This document shows, piece after piece, positions 7,301 through 9,078 of a DNA stretch of 9,078 nt. Numbering within the stretch: position 1 is the stretch's first letter; the number at the start of each line of letters is the position of its first letter. The notes below the pieces were generated by a model. It saw nothing but the letters and a program-made list of their open reading frames with translations, was not told the DNA's origin and made no database searches. Source of the stretch: Actinomycetes bacterium (lineage in GTDB: Bacteria; Actinomycetota; Actinomycetes; Mycobacteriales; Micromonosporaceae); NCBI GenBank assembly GCA_021793335.1, contig JAJYSW010000126.1:1-9078 (forward strand). The letters are read 5' to 3'. The translations under genes and the position numbers were made by a program.

Positions 7301-8356
7301 CACGTCATGGTCACCTGCACCCGTTGGGGCGATATCCGCATGAACATGCGCGACATGTTCGGTCTGAAGCTGGAGCTGAAGCTCTCGGACAACATGGAGT
7401 CCGAGATCGACCGCAAGAAGGCCGCGAACGTGCCGAAGAACCGGCCCGGTCGCGGTCTGTCGCTGCAGAAACTGCACTTCCTCGCGGGGGTGCCGCGCAT
7501 CGACGGGATCAGGGACGGCGATGACCTCGCGCCGGGCGTGGAGGACTTCGTCAAGAAGGTCAAGCAGGCGTGGCGCGGTGCGCCGTGCCCGCCGGTGCGG
7601 CTGCTGCCGCGCGAGATCAAGGTCACGGACTTCCTTCAGGCCGTCGACCGTTCCAAGCCGGGCATCCCGATCGGGCTCAACGAAGCCGGCCTCAAGCCGG
7701 TCTACCTGGACTTCCAGGCGGAACCGCACCTCCTGGTGCTGGGCGATTCGGAGTGCGGGAAGACGAACCTGTTGCGGCACATCGCCAGGCAGATCCAGGA
7801 GACGTACACCCCGCAGGAGGCCAAGGTCATCATGGCCGACTACCGGCGCGGCATGCTGGAGGAGATCTCGAAGCCGACGCTGCTGGACTATGCGATGTCG
7901 GGCAAACAGTTCGAGAACTCCTGCAAGAACCTCAAGGGGCCCATCGAGCGGCGGCTGCCGGGCGACGACGTCTCGCCCGCCGCGCTGCGGGACCGCTCGT
8001 GGTGGACCGGCCCGGACCTGTACCTGATCGTCGACGATTACGAAATGGTGGCGACCAGGTCCAACCCGATGTCGATCCTGGCCGACCTGATCCCGCAGGG
8101 CCGCGACATCGGTTTCCACATGATCCTCGCCCGCCGCTGCACCGGCGCCGGAAGATCCATGATGGATCCGATCATGGGACAGATCAAGCAGCTCGAATCC
8201 CCCGGCCTGCTCATGAGCGGTCGCAGGGAGGAAGGCCCGATCTTCGGCAAGCTCCGGCCCGGCCCGCAGCCGGCCGGTCGCGGCACGCTGGTGCGCCGCA
8301 AGGACGGCGAGCAGCTGATCCAGACCACGTTGCTTCCGCCGAACGGCCAGGCCTGA
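4328..8356 (+). CDS. eccC: EccC, type VII secretion motor ATPase (fused EccCa-EccCb)
   Basis: This 1342-residue motor recognises substrate and drives T7SS export. After a basic N-terminus, helices at about 41-59 and 71-91 anchor it. A stalk and degenerate first domain follow (about 95-450). Three FtsK/SpoIIIE-type modules then occupy about 455-735, 810-1075 and 1110-1342. Walker A motifs are GATGSGKS (491-498), GGAQSGKS (853-860) and GDSECGKT (1139-1146). Walker B ends are Asp604-Glu605, Asp963-Asn964 and Asp1236-Asp1237, so only module 1 keeps the catalytic glutamate. Linker motifs VWLPPL (around Trp784) and VRLLP (1090-1094) precede modules 2 and 3; in characterised EccC, linker 2 contacts and restrains module 1, and module 3 binds the EsxB signal. 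An acidic stretch lies at 738-762. EccCa and EccCb are not split, unlike ESX-1 in Mycobacterium tuberculosis. GTG start with AAGGA six bases upstream; a terminator follows the stop by eight bases. Confidence 0.97.
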   Translation: MTTKLFRRPPRKRGPQAPRGDILLESPPDMPDPQPKSIGQYLMVLPMLCGAGAMTLMMMRRGGAGGGGIDPLMMAMGAMMGISMIGMMATNISSNRSQKKAEFNADRRDYMRYLNQVRRRARKGAERQWRAARWRHPDPRALWSLVGSRRMWERRPKDDDSLEVRVGVGKQRMTMKLVPPETKPVEDLEPMTSMALRRFVAAHSNVIDIPRSMKYTEAGRMVLRGERPLVMDNLRAQLCQLAVLHSPDDVLIAVVADAERMPEWHWMKWLPHLQHPSEEDGAGPVRMFYNSTGRLEAALRDQLSSRAGWSPGATAGEGERHLVIILDGGENDPTGIIAADGMAGVTVFDFSGYLPRKPGPHIKLVDVASDQIRTDQAGRRRVLGKPDRLSYNQAEGIARSLSPWRLTLKGAGGSTESGDEDASPMANPSSLPEMLGFNDAAALDPAVHWREKPIKDYLKVPIGPGPDGAIVDIDFKEAAVGGMGPHGLLIGATGSGKSEVLRTIVGSLIATHSSEELNFILVDFKGGATFASLDDLPHVSAVITNLADEIELVDRMQDALEGELVRRQEELRRAGNFTNRWEYEKARAGGQPLDPMPTLLIVADEFSEMLVAKPEFINLFLQIGRIGRSIGVHMLLASQRLEEGKLKGLDTFLSYRVALRTFSAQESRTVIGSGAAYELPQQPGHGYLQVGTEDLVRFRAAYVGGAYKPPKKIASRAERIAAVQHKVQRFLPGHVELPPEPEPEEEPEEETAQAEEESENEKLSELEVMVNNCLGMGRPAHQVWLPPLAEPPTLDQLLPPLEVDPQRGLTPKGFALNGKLNAVLGEEDRPFEQRRSPFIVDLSGAQGTVAIAGGAQSGKSTMLRALIGSLALTHTPREVQFYCLDFGGGTLRGLEELPHVAGVFGRREEEGVRRTIQEVMTILDEREAFFTANKIDGMNSYRRMKAEGRFADDPYGDIFLVIDNWMTLREDYEPFVDQIKAIGNRGLAYGVHVMVTCTRWGDIRMNMRDMFGLKLELKLSDNMESEIDRKKAANVPKNRPGRGLSLQKLHFLAGVPRIDGIRDGDDLAPGVEDFVKKVKQAWRGAPCPPVRLLPREIKVTDFLQAVDRSKPGIPIGLNEAGLKPVYLDFQAEPHLLVLGDSECGKTNLLRHIARQIQETYTPQEAKVIMADYRRGMLEEISKPTLLDYAMSGKQFENSCKNLKGPIERRLPGDDVSPAALRDRSWWTGPDLYLIVDDYEMVATRSNPMSILADLIPQGRDIGFHMILARRCTGAGRSMMDPIMGQIKQLESPGLLMSGRREEGPIFGKLRPGPQPAGRGTLVRRKDGEQLIQTTLLPPNGQA

Positions 8357-8363
8357 TCGAGCG

Positions 8364-8399
8364 CGAAGGCCGCCGACCCACGCGGGTCGGCGGCCTTCG
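8364..8399 (+). terminator. Perfect 16-bp hairpin terminator after eccC
   Basis: CGAAGGCCGCCGACCC (8364-8379) pairs without mismatch to 8384-8399 around a four-base ACGC loop, starting eight bases after the eccC stop. A U-tract is lacking (TCGTCGTCCC follows), as is usual for actinobacterial terminators. Its place suggests that eccC is transcribed on its own, with no downstream operon partner. Confidence 0.85.
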
Positions 8400-8452
8400 T
8401 CGTCCCTGCGGTGATGTACCGGACCGGCGCGTCGCCCCGGACCCCGCCGCCG

Positions 8453-8484
8453 TTGCATTCCCGGTAGGCTCCATTTGAATGCGG
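8453..8484 (+). promoter_or_regulatory. Possible promoter/operator of the right-end membrane protein gene
   Basis: TAGGCT (8465-8470) is a good actinobacterial -10 hexamer and lies eight bases upstream of the first ATG (8479), the spacing expected for a leaderless message. It is flanked by the inverted pair GCATTC (8455-8460) and GAATGC (8477-8482). No convincing -35 is seen. These are weak signals and the call is tentative. Confidence 0.3.
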
Positions 8485-9078
8485 GAAATCCTCGTATCAC
8501 TCCTCATGGCAAGGGCCCGGATGCGAACGGCGCGGCAGGCGGGCGGCACCCACCACAGGCCGCCCTGGCGAGTGCAGGCACTGCGCCTCACCCTGCTCGC
8601 CCAGACCGCCCTCACCGCCTGGCTGTGGCTGTTCGTGTGGCGCGGCCTCCAGAGCTTCGCCTGGATCGGCGGCGGCGTCGAGACCGACCTGCTCGAACGG
8701 AGCCTGTCCTACCTACTCGTGCTGGCCCCCACGGTCCCGGTGAACCTCCTGGCCGTCCTCTGGCTCGCCCGCGGCGGCCACCGCGCACGCCTCTACCTCG
8801 TCGGTGCCGGTGTACTCGTCGCCGTCCAGCAGATCCTCCTGCTCACACCCATCGATCCCGGCGGCTCCATCGCGGCGGGCGCGATCTTCGCCCTCACCGT
8901 CGGCCCGGTCGCCTTCACCGCGCTCGCCTTGGCCCTCACCCGAGCGGCGAAGGACTGGCTGAGGGAAGACCGGCCCCAGGCCGCGCGCCGCGTCATCGGC
9001 GTCGAGAGCCTCGTCTGGGGTCTGACCGCCGTGCTCGCCCTCGGCATCGCCTCGTCGGTGGACCGATGGGTCGCAGCC
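8479..9078 (+). CDS. Multi-helix membrane protein of unknown function, 3' end outside window
   Basis: An open frame of 200 codons with no stop runs to the window edge. I do not recognise the family. After an Arg/His-rich N-terminus (residues 12-31) there are five hydrophobic segments at about 35-56, 75-97, 104-123, 131-154 and 172-193, joined by short loops. The loops at 98-103 (RGGHRA) and 155-172 (Arg/Lys/Asp-rich) are charged, consistent with a polytopic inner-membrane protein. Third positions are almost all G or C, supporting real coding. The start is uncertain. ATG 8479 would fit a leaderless transcript from TAGGCT. ATG 8506 has no good ribosome site. ATG 8521 has AGGG about five bases upstream and would give a protein starting just before the basic segment. 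It follows the eccC terminator, so it is probably a separate unit and not a secretion gene. No catalytic motif is visible. Confidence 0.72.
   Translation, partial: MREILVSLLMARARMRTARQAGGTHHRPPWRVQALRLTLLAQTALTAWLWLFVWRGLQSFAWIGGGVETDLLERSLSYLLVLAPTVPVNLLAVLWLARGGHRARLYLVGAGVLVAVQQILLLTPIDPGGSIAAGAIFALTVGPVAFTALALALTRAAKDWLREDRPQAARRVIGVESLVWGLTAVLALGIASSVDRWVAA

Noticed and set aside
4286..8500. A 1404-codon open frame on the minus strand opposite eccC
   Set aside because: It is the mirror of a G/C-biased gene. Its product is a monotonous His/Arg/Gln/Asp/Leu mix with no domain, and the plus strand carries all EccC motifs in order.

Overview
The window is a high-GC (estimated by eye at about two-thirds G+C) actinobacterial chromosome segment. 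It carries the membrane core of a type VII (ESX/T7SS) secretion system. The evidence for an actinomycete is the strong G/C third-position bias, GTG starts, a Streptomyces-type SGNH lipase tail, and three ESX core proteins (EccB, EccC, EccD) of the form seen outside mycobacteria. I cannot fix the genus from this sequence.

Layout. Positions 1-123 (+) are the last 41 codons of a secreted SGNH/GDSL hydrolase. A bidirectional hairpin terminator (167-204) separates it from a convergent minus-strand gene set, which reads from right to left as eccD (4147-2732), eccB (2686-1118) and a membrane-anchored protein with a prion-like repeat (1038-217). The gaps are 45 and 79 bases, so the three could be one transcript ending at the hairpin. 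A 180-base divergent control region (4148-4327) separates eccD from eccC (4328-8356, +), which encodes a full-length, unsplit EccC motor with three FtsK/SpoIIIE-type ATPase modules. A perfect 16-bp hairpin (8364-8399) closes eccC. A five-helix membrane protein of unknown function starts near 8479 and runs off the right edge.

How the genes work together. By family knowledge, EccB (one helix, large outer domain), EccC (two N-terminal helices and cytosolic ATPases) and EccD (N-terminal ubiquitin-like domain and 11 helices) assemble in the cytoplasmic membrane as the T7SS channel, which exports WXG100 (Esx) protein pairs. No esx, eccE or mycP gene lies in the window, so the substrates and remaining parts must lie outside it or be absent. 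The least familiar item is the third minus-strand gene. It has ten perfect PGYGQQ repeats on the predicted cytosolic side, one helix, a seven-glycine linker and an NTF2-like outer domain. Its position suggests an accessory role in the secretion system, but this is inference.

No tRNA, rRNA, CRISPR array, insertion sequence or attachment site was seen. No gene-free stretch exceeds 300 bases; the longest is the 180-base divergent region.
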